A stretch of 29,080 bases of DNA from Dehalococcoidia bacterium UBA1151 (GTDB lineage: Bacteria > Chloroflexota > Dehalococcoidia > Lucifugimonadales > Lucifugimonadaceae), in assembly GCA_002311865.1 (NCBI GenBank), contig DBZV01000215.1, positions 1 to 29,080 of the forward strand, given 5' to 3'. Under the pieces are notes generated by a model that was given only the letters and a program-made list of their open reading frames with translations, made no database searches and was not told the DNA's origin. Each line of letters opens with the position of its first letter. Position 1 is the first letter of the stretch. Shown here piece after piece: positions 1 through 7,873 of this stretch. The translations under genes and the position numbers were made by a program.

Positions 1-1114
1 TGCCATTTTGTTCCGCCATGCCGACCTCATTCTGTTCAGCCAGTGGTTCCCCCCCCCCGAACGCTTCAGATTTACTGGCGTTCGCGGTTGAATCTGCAGC
101 TGACAATCTTGGGAGTGTGAGCTCAAACGCTGTGTAGTGATCCTCGCTGGGCGCGGTGATACTCGCCACCGTTAGTCCACCGTTAGACCGGCCTGCCAAC
201 GTGCTGGCAATATGTAAGCCGAGACCGGAACTGGTCCGCTCTTCCTGACTTGCCAGCTGTGGCGTCCAGCCTCGTTCGAATACGTGCGGGAGATACTCCT
301 CAGGAATTCCCGGGCCATCATCCCAGACTTTGATTACGAAGTCTGAATCAGTCTTGCTAAGTTGAATCTCAATCTTCCCCTCAGCGTAACGAACGGCGTT
401 GTCCACCAGGTTGGTAACGATGTGATCAATGGCGCCGCCGGTGGAGAGTTCAACGCCGAAATCCTCCGGCTCCGACCACCAGATAATCTCAATCCCCTGC
501 TCGCTAGCCAGCGTGGAGTATCGGTCTGCAATGTTTCCAATGATCCGCGCCGGAGCCACAGCGTAGATCTGAGGGGTGGAGTCCTTGTCTTCCAGCTCAA
601 CTAGGACCTGGATATTTGCCATCATGAGTCGGAAGTTAGGTGCCTGCTGCTCTATCTCGTCCAGCAGATCAGTCACGTATTCGTCTGCGTTATTCCCGGA
701 CGCCTCAATGCGGGCGCGCAGCTCACGTTCTTTGCCAAGAATTCTCCGAAGCGGACGTTCAAGGTCGTGCCCAAACGTATCAAAATACTGCTGCGTGAGG
801 TCGGCCCACTCCCTGACGTTGGCCATCTGCTCGGGGGGCGGTTCTGGCTTCAGGGCGCTGAGATGCACGAGCGAAAAGAAGATCAGGCCACCGATGACCA
901 TCACGCTTCCGATCGCTATAAGCGGTTCCACAAGCCACAACTCAGTATCGAGTGTGTCGCCGAACACCTGTCCAATGACTACTACGATGACGCCGATGAC
1001 TAAGAGGACGCCTCCTCCGTAGATGAGACCACGCCGAATCTGTGTGATGGAATTAGATGCCGCAGACTCCTGGCTTCCCGGCTCGGGGGGTGGATATGTC
1101 ATTGGGGTGGTCAT
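1..1114 (-). CDS. Sensor histidine kinase, C-terminus cut by window start
   Basis: Membrane sensor kinase, partner of the response regulator just upstream. The frame opens at ATG 1114 and stays open for 371 codons to base 1, so the stop lies outside the window. Two hydrophobic helices (about residues 28-50 and 62-84) with only a short loop between them leave no sizeable extracellular sensor domain. A HisKA-like phosphoacceptor motif GHDLERPL puts the histidine at 116. The HATPase part shows an N box (NLVDNA, N235-A240), a G1 box (WDDGPGIP, 264-271), an F box (VFERGW, 279-283) and a G2 box (SSGLGL, 295-300). The fold seems finished near residue 336. The remaining tail is low-complexity and follows a run of ten G, so its frame is uncertain. 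The start is 18 bases after the regulator stop, so the two are probably co-transcribed. The ligand cannot be inferred. Confidence 0.88.
   Translation of the reverse strand, partial: MTTPMTYPPPEPGSQESAASNSITQIRRGLIYGGGVLLVIGVIVVVIGQVFGDTLDTELWLVEPLIAIGSVMVIGGLIFFSLVHLSALKPEPPPEQMANVREWADLTQQYFDTFGHDLERPLRRILGKERELRARIEASGNNADEYVTDLLDEIEQQAPNFRLMMANIQVLVELEDKDSTPQIYAVAPARIIGNIADRYSTLASEQGIEIIWWSEPEDFGVELSTGGAIDHIVTNLVDNAVRYAEGKIEIQLSKTDSDFVIKVWDDGPGIPEEYLPHVFERGWTPQLASQEERTSSGLGLHIASTLAGRSNGGLTVASITAPSEDHYTAFELTLPRLSAADSTANASKSEAFGGGEPLAEQNEVGMAEQNG
49..58 (-). repeat. Ten-base G homopolymer inside the histidine kinase gene
   Basis: Ten consecutive C on the given strand (G in the coding sense) fall at about codons 353-356 of the kinase, after the catalytic domain. 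The present length keeps the frame open to the window edge. One more base would give a TGA stop within a few codons, and one fewer gives a different open tail. Confidence 0.9.
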
Positions 1115-1132
1115 GTTTCTAATCGAGCACGA

Positions 1133-1918
1133 CTAGTCACGCGGGGGAACAAGTATGTAGCCCCGCCCTCTTACGCTCACGATCAAATCATCGGGCCCAA
1201 GATGCTTGCCTGTAGCGTTGCCAAGCGCGTCCTTGATCTCACGAACACGCACACGGAGCGATGCGCGTGAGTCATCCCCCTCAGAGAACCCCTCAAGTTT
1301 CCAGTAGGGCACAAGCTCCCCAGGACTTCGGTACCAGGAATTCGACAACTCAACCAGTATCTCGAATTTCATTCCCTGGATCTGCCTGATTGGCTCTTGC
1401 TGTCCACCGACGACCCCAAAGACGATCCGCTTCTTAACGTCCACAATATAGTCGCTGCCTATCTTCAGGGTTTCCGGCGCCACGCCAATCAGCCGCCTGA
1501 GCCGTAGCACCACCTCTTCCGGGCTGGCGAACTTGTCGATGAAGTCAACCGGGGCGTTTGCGTTCAGGCTGGCCGCGACGGCGGTCTCGCGGTACGGGCC
1601 AGAGGCGTACTGACTGAATACCAAAATCGGAAGATCTGGCGTTGCGTCAATCAGCTTTTTGAGGATAGCAAGGCCTTTGAATTGATCATCCGGGTGCTCG
1701 CCGAATCGCACATCCAGAATCACTGCGGCTGGCTGTTGCACCTCAACAGCGTGAATTGCCTCCAATTCAAAGTCGTCACCGGTTGGATGCGCAATATCCG
1801 GCTCAATAATAGATGTCTTGTAGCCCGCCAGATCGAGATGCCTCCGAATTGACCGCATGAGGTCTGACGAAGCTTCGTCGTCAACAATCAAAACGTTTTG
1901 CTTGGAGGAATCAGGCAT
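1133..1918 (-). CDS. Two-component response regulator, receiver plus winged-helix DNA-binding domain
   Basis: Cytoplasmic transcription regulator of 261 residues. The N-terminal receiver has the acidic pair D13-D14, a phosphoacceptor Asp at 69 (VILDV), a conserved Ser at 102 (FSQ) and Lys at 129 (DKF). The C-terminal third (about 150-258) looks like an OmpR/PhoB-type winged helix: it has an Arg-rich recognition-helix stretch (SRASLRVRVREIKDALG) and ends in the typical RGRGYIL wing. The receiver is slightly longer than usual because of an insertion around residues 40-58. It is followed after 18 bases by the histidine kinase, so the two form an operon and presumably a phosphorelay pair. Target genes cannot be told from the sequence. 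ATG 1918 was chosen as the start because the receiver begins within ten residues of it. Confidence 0.9.
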   Translation of the reverse strand: MPDSSKQNVLIVDDEASSDLMRSIRRHLDLAGYKTSIIEPDIAHPTGDDFELEAIHAVEVQQPAAVILDVRFGEHPDDQFKGLAILKKLIDATPDLPILVFSQYASGPYRETAVAASLNANAPVDFIDKFASPEEVVLRLRRLIGVAPETLKIGSDYIVDVKKRIVFGVVGGQQEPIRQIQGMKFEILVELSNSWYRSPGELVPYWKLEGFSEGDDSRASLRVRVREIKDALGNATGKHLGPDDLIVSVRGRGYILVPPRD

Positions 1919-2010
1919 TGGCCTACAACTTCACGAGCGGACGGGCACATCAAGATCGAACCCTATCGGTAATCGCCCACTACCATAGAGGTTACGACAC
2001 CCCGCTAAGA

Positions 2011-2955
2011 CTAAACATGGGACTGGCGCTGAGGGAGTAGGAGCACAGGTACCGTGCTGGTACTGAGTAGGCCGTCTGCCACGCTTCCCAACGCCCACCG
2101 AGTCAGTCCTGTCGAGCCGTGGCTGGACATCACAATGAGTGGGCCCGGTAGCCCGTTAGCCAACTCAATGATCCGGTTACGCGGATGGCCCGCTTCCACT
2201 ATGCACGCCGCGTCCACGCCCATCGACGAGAGGATTGCCGCGTGGTCTTGCAAGTACTCGTCGGCCGAAGACTCAAGGTTGGAAACTCCAACCAGCAAGC
2301 CCGGTTCAAAGCCCATTTCGTTCCCGCTCGCGCTAAGCGTTGGGTATCTAACGCACCTGATGAGATGCACAGGGATACTTAATTTTGAGGCAAGCTGTCC
2401 CCCGTACTCGATGGCGCTCTCCGAAAGTTCAGAGCCGTCCAGCGGGATGATCAGAGACTTGAGGTTCTGTGAAGTAGCGGCTCTGAGTTCTTCAACACCG
2501 GGTTGCGTCACCAGGACTGGACATCGGCTGATCTGCAGGAGCCTGGCCGTGACGCTGCCCAGCAAGTCTCGAGCCATGCCAGAGCGCCCTCTTGAGGCGA
2601 TAGCCACAAGGTCCGCAGCGTGCTCACCAGCCAGCCGTTCGATTTCCGTCGCTGCATCTCCGGCCCCGACGACCAGCGTGGGAGAAATTCCAGGGAATTT
2701 GCCCGCAATCCTAGCGAGGTAGTGGGCGACGGTTGCTTGAGATTTACTCAGAACACCCTGAGGTATCTCGGTGTTTGTTTGCCACCGATATGATTGGCCC
2801 TCCGAGAGGCCGGCTTCTCCTGAGGCGGACGGCGCGATTGATATGAAGATGTAGTCCGATGATTCTGAGCCAGCGAGTTTGATCGCCAGAGGAATGGAAG
2901 ACTCCGATAAGACGGAACCATCCAGCGGAACCGCCATTCGCGAGGCAATGCTCAC
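2011..2955 (-). CDS. Universal stress protein with two tandem UspA domains
   Basis: A 314-residue protein of two Usp domains (about 6-150 and 165-312). Each carries the ATP-binding signature G-x2-G-x9-G-(S/T): SRGRSGMARDLLGS in the first and SHGSTGLTRWALGS in the second. Each domain also opens with a VPLDGS/IPLDGS strand-loop. Both halves keep the motif, so ATP-binding Usp domains are likely. Family members are cytoplasmic stress-response proteins, and the specific role is unknown. The predicted start is GTG 2955, only 2 bases after the TGA of the upstream epimerase gene, with AGGG about ten bases ahead. An in-frame ATG at 2937 is possible but has a poorer ribosome site. Close spacing suggests coupling to the epimerase, an unusual pairing. 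Confidence 0.9.
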   Translation of the reverse strand: MSIASRMAVPLDGSVLSESSIPLAIKLAGSESSDYIFISIAPSASGEAGLSEGQSYRWQTNTEIPQGVLSKSQATVAHYLARIAGKFPGISPTLVVGAGDAATEIERLAGEHAADLVAIASRGRSGMARDLLGSVTARLLQISRCPVLVTQPGVEELRAATSQNLKSLIIPLDGSELSESAIEYGGQLASKLSIPVHLIRCVRYPTLSASGNEMGFEPGLLVGVSNLESSADEYLQDHAAILSSMGVDAACIVEAGHPRNRIIELANGLPGPLIVMSSHGSTGLTRWALGSVADGLLSTSTVPVLLLPQRQSHV

Positions 2956-2957
2956 AC

Positions 2958-3905
2958 TCAGGATTCCCTACTGTCGCGGGCCTCATCCCGGAAGAAATCC
3001 ACGGTGGATTTCATTCCTTCGTCCAGATCAACAGTGACCTCCCAGCCCAGCTGCTCGCGCGCCTTCTCGGGATTGAGTCTGACCATATGGATGTCACCTG
3101 GTCTTGGTGGGCCATCCTCAGGCCTTACGCTGGTCTCCGTGAGCGCAATTAGCCGCGCCGCCAGATCATTCGTGTTCGTGCCAATACCGGAACCCAGGTT
3201 ATAGACGGTCGAGCCGCCCTTCTCTGATGCCTTCAGGAACCCTTCAACTATGTCCGATACATAGACGTAGTCTCGCTCGTCCTTTCCATCGCCGAAAATC
3301 TTGACGGGGCAGTTTGCGATCATCGCCCGGGCGAAGATGGCGATCACACCGGCTTCACCATGCGGCTCCTGGCGAGGCCCGTACACGTTGCCCAGTCGGA
3401 CGATTGAGTAGTCCAATCCATATGCCGCCTTGTATGTGCCAAGATAGCCTTCCGCGGCCAGTTTGGATGCTGCGTATGGTGATTCAGGCCTGCACGGGTC
3501 AGTCTCAGAGACTGGATTCCGTTCTGGCTCTCCGTAGATTGCGCCGCCAGTGGAAGCAAAGATGAAGCGTGGGAGTTTCGTTGCTCGCAGTGCTTCAAGC
3601 AGGTTCAAAAGGCCCATGATATTGATGCGCGCATCATCGACCGGCTCACGAGTGGATATCGATACGCTGATCTGCGCGGCGAGGTGGTACACGATATCAG
3701 GAGATATCTCCTTGATGACCTCAACAAGATTCTCATCACAAATATCAATATCATAAAGTTCGGCGGCTTCGTTCAGGTTAGAACGCTTGCCCGTAGAGAA
3801 GTCGTCGATGATGGCGACATTCATTCCATCCCGGACAAGCCTGTCCACAAGATGAGAGCCAATAAACCCCGCTCCGCCAGTCACAAGAGCGGTCCTACCC
3901 GTCAT
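2958..3905 (-). CDS. NAD-dependent epimerase/dehydratase, UDP-glucose 4-epimerase-like
   Basis: Extended short-chain dehydrogenase of 315 residues acting on nucleotide sugars. The NAD-binding motif GGAGFIG spans 10-16, D34-D35 follows the second strand, and the catalytic set is T119 with Y144-x3-K148 (YAASK). The conserved LGNVYGPRQ and GDGKDERDYVYVSDIV segments are typical of the GalE/WbpP/RfbB group. Which sugar is used cannot be decided from motifs alone, so no symbol is given. ATG 3905 has GGAGG eight bases upstream. The stop (TGA) is 2 bases before the GTG of the Usp gene, so the two are very likely one transcript. It could supply activated sugars for envelope polysaccharide. Confidence 0.9.
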   Translation of the reverse strand: MTGRTALVTGGAGFIGSHLVDRLVRDGMNVAIIDDFSTGKRSNLNEAAELYDIDICDENLVEVIKEISPDIVYHLAAQISVSISTREPVDDARINIMGLLNLLEALRATKLPRFIFASTGGAIYGEPERNPVSETDPCRPESPYAASKLAAEGYLGTYKAAYGLDYSIVRLGNVYGPRQEPHGEAGVIAIFARAMIANCPVKIFGDGKDERDYVYVSDIVEGFLKASEKGGSTVYNLGSGIGTNTNDLAARLIALTETSVRPEDGPPRPGDIHMVRLNPEKAREQLGWEVTVDLDEGMKSTVDFFRDEARDSRES

Positions 3906-4186
3906 TCACATCGCCTCCAAATGATTCATCCCAAGCGGTGGGCGGATAATGGTAAGAATCCAGTCTAATGTGTCCCAGTACCGTTGGCATTGCCGGATCA
4001 ATCGGGAACCTGTAATCTCGCCGCGGTCACGGCGCAGCGCCAGTTCACGTAGGCAGTAATCAGATCGAATGAAGCTGTTGACTGTGGACTGTAGCAAGCT
4101 GACGTGCCTATAATCGATTGCATATTGATTGAACATATTTGAACTGGCTCCGGACTCCGGAACTTGCCGGGAGGAAAATCGCTCGG
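3906..4186. other. Divergent intergenic region between epimerase and ferredoxin genes
   Basis: About 280 bases separate the divergently transcribed epimerase (-) and ferredoxin (+) genes. A minus-strand frame crosses most of it, but the encoded sequence looks like nothing recognisable and it ends against the epimerase start, so it is not called. The region holds a good promoter candidate for the ferredoxin (4085-4114). No RNA gene was seen. Confidence 0.5.
4085..4114 (+). promoter_or_regulatory. Putative sigma-70-like promoter of the ferredoxin gene
   Basis: A consensus -10 hexamer TATAAT (4109-4114) is preceded 18 bases upstream by TGGACT (4085-4090), which matches TTGACA at four of six positions. 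Transcription would start near 4121, giving a leader of roughly 65 bases before the ferredoxin ATG. Confidence 0.45.
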
Positions 4187-4468
4187 ATGACATACATCAT
4201 CACCGGTCCATGCGTGGACGTCATAGATGGCGCCTGCGTGGATGTTTGCCCTGTTGACTGCATCTACTCCAAAGAGGGAGACAACATGCTGTTCATCAGC
4301 CCGGATGAGTGCATTGACTGCGCAGCATGTGAGCCAGTTTGTCCCGTGAATGCAATATTCCCTGAAGATACGGTTCCTGACGATCAGCAGGAATACATCC
4401 CACTCAACTACAACTATGACTACCTGGCATCTGAGCCCGGCGTAAACACCACGATGGGCACTGGCTAA
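4187..4468 (+). CDS. Ferredoxin, 7Fe ([3Fe-4S] plus [4Fe-4S]) type
   Basis: Small electron carrier of 93 residues from ATG 4187. GGGAGG lies 12 bases upstream. An in-frame ATG at 4139 would add 16 residues of unlikely sequence before the usual MTYIITGPC opening. Cysteines fall at 9, 17, 21 and 25 (C-x7-C-x3-CP-x2-C), the spacing of 7Fe ferredoxins such as Mycobacterium FdxA, and at 42, 45, 48 and 52 (CIDCAACEPVCP), a standard cluster-binding set. In that family Cys9, 17 and 52 bind the 3Fe cluster, and Cys21 (in CPVDCIY) joins 42, 45 and 48 on the 4Fe cluster, while Cys25 is left non-ligating. The tail lacks the long extension of larger family members. It is a single-gene transcript ending at the strong terminator downstream. 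Its redox partner is unknown. Confidence 0.93.
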   Translation: MTYIITGPCVDVIDGACVDVCPVDCIYSKEGDNMLFISPDECIDCAACEPVCPVNAIFPEDTVPDDQQEYIPLNYNYDYLASEPGVNTTMGTG

Positions 4469-4484
4469 GCAGATCGTCCCGATG

Positions 4485-4514
4485 AAAAAGCCCTCGGGGT
4501 ACCGGGGGCTTTTT
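4485..4514. terminator. Bidirectional rho-independent terminator
   Basis: A 13-base stem (AAAAAGCCCTCGG paired with CCGGGGGCTTTTT, one G-T wobble) closes a GGTA loop, with a T run following on the plus strand and an A run leading, so it works on both strands. It sits between the converging ferredoxin (+, stop 4468) and HemQ-like (-, stop 4549) genes. Confidence 0.92.
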
Positions 4515-4548
4515 TGATAGGCCTTTGATCTATTATCAACGGTTGTTC

Positions 4549-5289
4549 TCAGGATCCCAGCGCTTCAAGAGCATCTTTGATTGGCATTAGCGCCGTGGTG
4601 AAGATCGGAATCTCACGCTCCGTGTAGAAGCCCGCTTCCACTGTGCGCAGCTCCTGAACAAGGTCCAGGAAGTCCGCAAGCACATCGGTTTCAAACGCCA
4701 CCAAAAACTCTTGATCATCAAGACCAAATGAGTATGCCGTGTTGATCTTGATTGACGGGTACCGGTGACCAACCTTGAAGTGCTCGATCATCATCGACTG
4801 ACGATCTTCTTTGGACTTCTGATACCACTCTCGCTTTTTCACCATGGGGTACACGACGAAGTACTTAAGATCCCAGCTGCGGTCATCTTTGCCATCCAAC
4901 TCAGGATGGCTATGCGACGTCCGATATGGCGACTGGCGAGTCATCCCCAGGTAGGAATATGCCTGATCAAGATAGTGGCCCAAACCGCTGGATTCCAGGC
5001 GAGTCATGGTGGAGCGGAAGTCGTCTGCATCGGACGATATTTGCCTGATCATCAGATCGCAGTCGGCGCGAAATCCAACCGTGCTATAGCTCCGAACCCA
5101 CGAATTGTCAGCGATCTCTTCCACGATTGCAGCAAACTCGGCCTTATGCGCCTGCTTCACATCTCCATCAAGCTGGCGCCATGCACGATCTAGCTTGAAG
5201 AAGTTGTACTTCACGAACTCCCGAACAACTTCCGGCTCTTCGGAATGCGAAGACTGCTCGTCTGTCTTGTTTGACGTCGTGGTTGTCAT
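4549..5289 (-). CDS. hemQ: Chlorite dismutase family haem protein, probable coproheme decarboxylase HemQ/ChdC
   Basis: A 246-residue member of the chlorite dismutase family, close to the usual length of HemQ. HemQ decarboxylates coproheme to haem b in the coproporphyrin-dependent haem pathway, using peroxide. The family segment YPMVKKREWY (147-156) supplies the catalytic Tyr (Y147 by comparison with HemQ of Firmicutes). H170 in EHFKVGHRY matches the proximal haem ligand. A later SFGLDDQEFLVAFE stretch (187-200) is also typical. True chlorite dismutases have a distal Arg where HemQ usually has Gln, and I cannot align that position reliably by eye. HemQ is preferred because it is far commoner. 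The first 20 residues are polar and probably disordered. ATG 5289 has AAGGAG upstream. Other haem genes are not in the window. Confidence 0.85.
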   Translation of the reverse strand: MTTTTSNKTDEQSSHSEEPEVVREFVKYNFFKLDRAWRQLDGDVKQAHKAEFAAIVEEIADNSWVRSYSTVGFRADCDLMIRQISSDADDFRSTMTRLESSGLGHYLDQAYSYLGMTRQSPYRTSHSHPELDGKDDRSWDLKYFVVYPMVKKREWYQKSKEDRQSMMIEHFKVGHRYPSIKINTAYSFGLDDQEFLVAFETDVLADFLDLVQELRTVEAGFYTEREIPIFTTALMPIKDALEALGS

Positions 5290-5461
5290 GACTCCCCGTT
5301 GCTCCTTGAAATCTGCAAAGTAAGTATCGCACCTTGCAGGCTTTTCGCATCACAGGGTGCCTTCTCCAATGCCTAGGCTACTTGCGTCGCCAGATAGTGA
5401 GTCGCACAATTCCCTTCAACTCAAGCAACTCGGCAAATCGCAATATATTTCGGAGGTTCGG

Positions 5462-6247
5462 ATGCCCGGCAGGTTGGACGGCAAGGTAGCACTGATTACA
5501 GGCGGAGCAAGCGGCATTGGCGAGGGCCAGGCGCGACTGTTTTCATCCGAAGGCGCAAAAGTGGTCATTGCCGATATGCAGTCGGAAAAAGCTGAGGTGG
5601 TTATCGGGGAGATCAATCCAGCTGGTGGGGAGGCGGCATTCGTGCAGCTTGATGTTCGTGATGAGAGCCAGTGGCAGGCCGCCGTGAACTTTACTGAAGA
5701 GCGATTTGGCGGTCTCAATATCCTCTGCAACGTCGCAGGCACTAACGTCAGAGTTGGATTTGATGAGCTAACAATCGATCAATACCGCAACATCATCGAT
5801 GTAAATCTGAACGCCGCGTACATCGGTTGCCGAACCGCAGGCCCAGCCCTTGCACGAGGTGGCGGTGGCGCCATCCTGAACATCGGCTCGCTAGCGTCAA
5901 CTAAGCACGGCGGCTCCAGTGGTTACACCATCAGCAAGACGGCGATCATTGGCCTGACCAAGAACGTGGCACTGGGATTCGCCTCGCAGGGAACACGCTG
6001 CAACGCCATCAGCCCGGGCCACGTAGACACACCGTTCATTCGGGGCGATAACCCGCACTCCCGGAACGACTGGTCGACATCGCTTGAGAATCCTGAGAAC
6101 TACGAGCGCCGTCTGGCTGGCACTCCTCTGGGCCGCCTCCAGACACCGGCAGACATCGCGTACGCGGCGCTATTCTTGTGCTCAGATGAGGCATCGATGA
6201 TCACCGGAGCTGTGTTGAATGTGGATGGCGGAGCGGCGCTGACTTAG
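5462..6247 (+). CDS. Short-chain dehydrogenase/reductase (classical SDR)
   Basis: Cytoplasmic NAD(P)-dependent oxidoreductase of 261 residues with the complete classical SDR set: GGASGIG (14-20), Asp at 38 after the second strand (IAD, favouring NAD), NVAG (90-93), and the catalytic tetrad N115, S143, Y155 and K159 (YTISK). The ending VDGGAAL is typical of the 3-oxoacyl-ACP reductase/alcohol dehydrogenase branch. The start was set at ATG 5462 because GGAGG lies 5 bases upstream and the SDR fold begins there. A longer in-frame start at 5357 would add 35 residues unrelated to the fold. The substrate is unknown. It stands alone, divergent from the HemQ-like gene and convergent with gcvPB. Confidence 0.9.
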   Translation: MPGRLDGKVALITGGASGIGEGQARLFSSEGAKVVIADMQSEKAEVVIGEINPAGGEAAFVQLDVRDESQWQAAVNFTEERFGGLNILCNVAGTNVRVGFDELTIDQYRNIIDVNLNAAYIGCRTAGPALARGGGGAILNIGSLASTKHGGSSGYTISKTAIIGLTKNVALGFASQGTRCNAISPGHVDTPFIRGDNPHSRNDWSTSLENPENYERRLAGTPLGRLQTPADIAYAALFLCSDEASMITGAVLNVDGGAALT

Positions 6248-6265
6248 GTTTACACCCATCGTGAC

Positions 6266-6355
6266 CCTGGTAGGCGCCGGGCTTGCCCGGCCAAGCGCGT
6301 GAACGACGGTGTGCGTGGATTCAACCATGGAGAGGCAAGCCCCTCGGCTACCAGG
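6266..6355. repeat. Intergenic palindromic element, copy 1
   Basis: A 90-base element with terminal inverted repeats: CCTGGTAG at the left end and CTACCAGG at the right, followed inward by GGGCTTGCC and its counterpart GGCAAGCCCC. About 24 bases of each arm are related, and the core is unrelated sequence. It fills the gap between the converging SDR and gcvPB genes. A second element with the same arms is at 24399-24500. No open reading frame lies inside, so it resembles a REP/MITE-like element. Confidence 0.7.
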
Positions 6356-6415
6356 ACCATAGCGGATCGTCCGAGTGACTACAGAAATATGTTCCGCAAC
6401 CAACAAGTCGCTTAC

Positions 6416-7873
6416 CTAATCCGCGGCCTCATCAGACCCGCGCAGAATGGGCTTTCGCGCTGCGGTCGCCTCATCGAGGCGTGTGTTGGCGGCATGGTGC
6501 GGTGCGGAGTGAAGCAACTCGGGTGATTCCTGGGCTTCTGCTGCAATCGTCTTCATCACCGCGATGAACGCATCCAGGGTCTCTTTGCTCTCGGTCTCCG
6601 TTGGCTCGATCATCAGCGCTTCCGGGACGATGAGCGGGAAGTACATGGTGGGCGGGTGGATGCCATAGTCGATGAGCCGCTTTGCCACGTCCAGAGCGCT
6701 AACGCCGTTGGCCTTCTGTCGACGGGCGCTCATGACGGTCTCATGCATGCAATATCGATCGTACGCCACATCGAAATCATCCTTCAGCTGCGACTGAATA
6801 TAGTTGGCGTTGATGATCGCATTGCGAGCGATCGCTTTGATGCCTTCCAGCCCCATGAGGCGAATATATGTGTAGGCGCGGACGACGATGCCAAAACTGC
6901 CCTGGAAGCCGTTGAGCCTGCCTACCGTGCGCTCTGGTGACACGAGCGAGAATTTGCCGTCCACTTCCCCTACCACCGGCGTAGGCAGGTATTTTGCGAG
7001 TTCATCTGTCACCAGCACGGGGCCGGATCCCGGGCCACCACCACCGTGAGGCGTTGAGAAGGTCTTGTGCAGGTTGGAGTGGGCGATATCGAAGCCCAGG
7101 TAGCCCAGCTTTGCCAGTCCAAGGAGGGCGTTGAGGTTGGCGCCATCGGCGTAAACAAGTCCGCCTGCATCATGAATGATCTTCGTGATCTCCAGGATGT
7201 TTGGCTCGAACAAACCAACGGTGTTGGGGATGGTGAGCATGAACACGGCGGTTCGCTTGTCAGCCAGGTTTCGAAGATCTTCCACGGAGACGTTGCCGTG
7301 CTCATCTGAGGGCACCGTGACAACTTCCAGCCCGGCCATCGCAGCGGACGCCGGGTTCGTGCCATGGGCACTGTCCGGTATCAGTGCGACGTTCCGCTGT
7401 TCGCCCTCGTCGCGATCCTCGTGGAATGCACGCGCGATGAGAAGGCCAGCAAATTCGCCCTGAGCGCCGGCGAGAGGGTCGACGCTGACGGATGGTAATC
7501 CCGTGATCTCCCCAAGCATGTCTTGCAGCTCGTGGAGAATCTGCAGAGCGCCCTGCACCGTATGATCGCGTTGGAGCGGGTGGATCTCAGAAAAGCCGGG
7601 CAAGCTCGCCATTTCGTCGTTCAGCTTGGGGTTGTACTTCATCGTGCAACTGCCCAGCGGGTAGTACTGAGTATCGATAGAGAAATTTAGCTGGCTGAGC
7701 AGCGAGAAGTAGCGGACTACTTCGCCCTCGGTTACCTCCGGCAGTTGAAGATCGTCCCGCAACAGACTTGCGTCCGGCAGTGGCGTCAGCGGAACGTCTG
7801 GCTCAGGAACTGTTACGGCGCGCCGGCCAGCGACGCTCCGATCCATCAGGAGTCGTCGGTCCACGCTGCTCAT
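6416..7873 (-). CDS. gcvPB: Glycine dehydrogenase (decarboxylating) subunit 2, P-protein beta half
   Basis: Catalytic half of the split glycine decarboxylase (P-protein), which removes CO2 from glycine and passes the aminomethyl group to lipoyl-GcvH. It has 485 residues, normal for the subunit. The PLP lysine is K270 in SNLHKTFSTPHGGGG (266-280). The segment YPLGSCTMKYNP (71-82) is a hallmark of the family, and DSAHGTNPAS (167-176) and YADGANLNA (241-249) are conserved cofactor-pocket motifs. Its ATG overlaps the TGA of gcvPA by one base (TGATG), so translation is probably coupled. It is the last gene of the gcvT-H-PA-PB operon. The tail after about residue 465 is variable. Confidence 0.96.
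   Translation of the reverse strand: MSSVDRRLLMDRSVAGRRAVTVPEPDVPLTPLPDASLLRDDLQLPEVTEGEVVRYFSLLSQLNFSIDTQYYPLGSCTMKYNPKLNDEMASLPGFSEIHPLQRDHTVQGALQILHELQDMLGEITGLPSVSVDPLAGAQGEFAGLLIARAFHEDRDEGEQRNVALIPDSAHGTNPASAAMAGLEVVTVPSDEHGNVSVEDLRNLADKRTAVFMLTIPNTVGLFEPNILEITKIIHDAGGLVYADGANLNALLGLAKLGYLGFDIAHSNLHKTFSTPHGGGGPGSGPVLVTDELAKYLPTPVVGEVDGKFSLVSPERTVGRLNGFQGSFGIVVRAYTYIRLMGLEGIKAIARNAIINANYIQSQLKDDFDVAYDRYCMHETVMSARRQKANGVSALDVAKRLIDYGIHPPTMYFPLIVPEALMIEPTETESKETLDAFIAVMKTIAAEAQESPELLHSAPHHAANTRLDEATAARKPILRGSDEAAD

Noticed and set aside
576..1022. 148-codon plus-strand frame opposite the histidine kinase gene
   Set aside because: It is Ser/Arg/Pro-rich and antisense to a gene with complete kinase motifs, so it is a mirror artefact.
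3906..4193. 95-codon minus-strand frame between the epimerase and ferredoxin genes
   Set aside because: The protein looks like no known family, ends against the epimerase start and overlaps the ferredoxin promoter and ribosome site.
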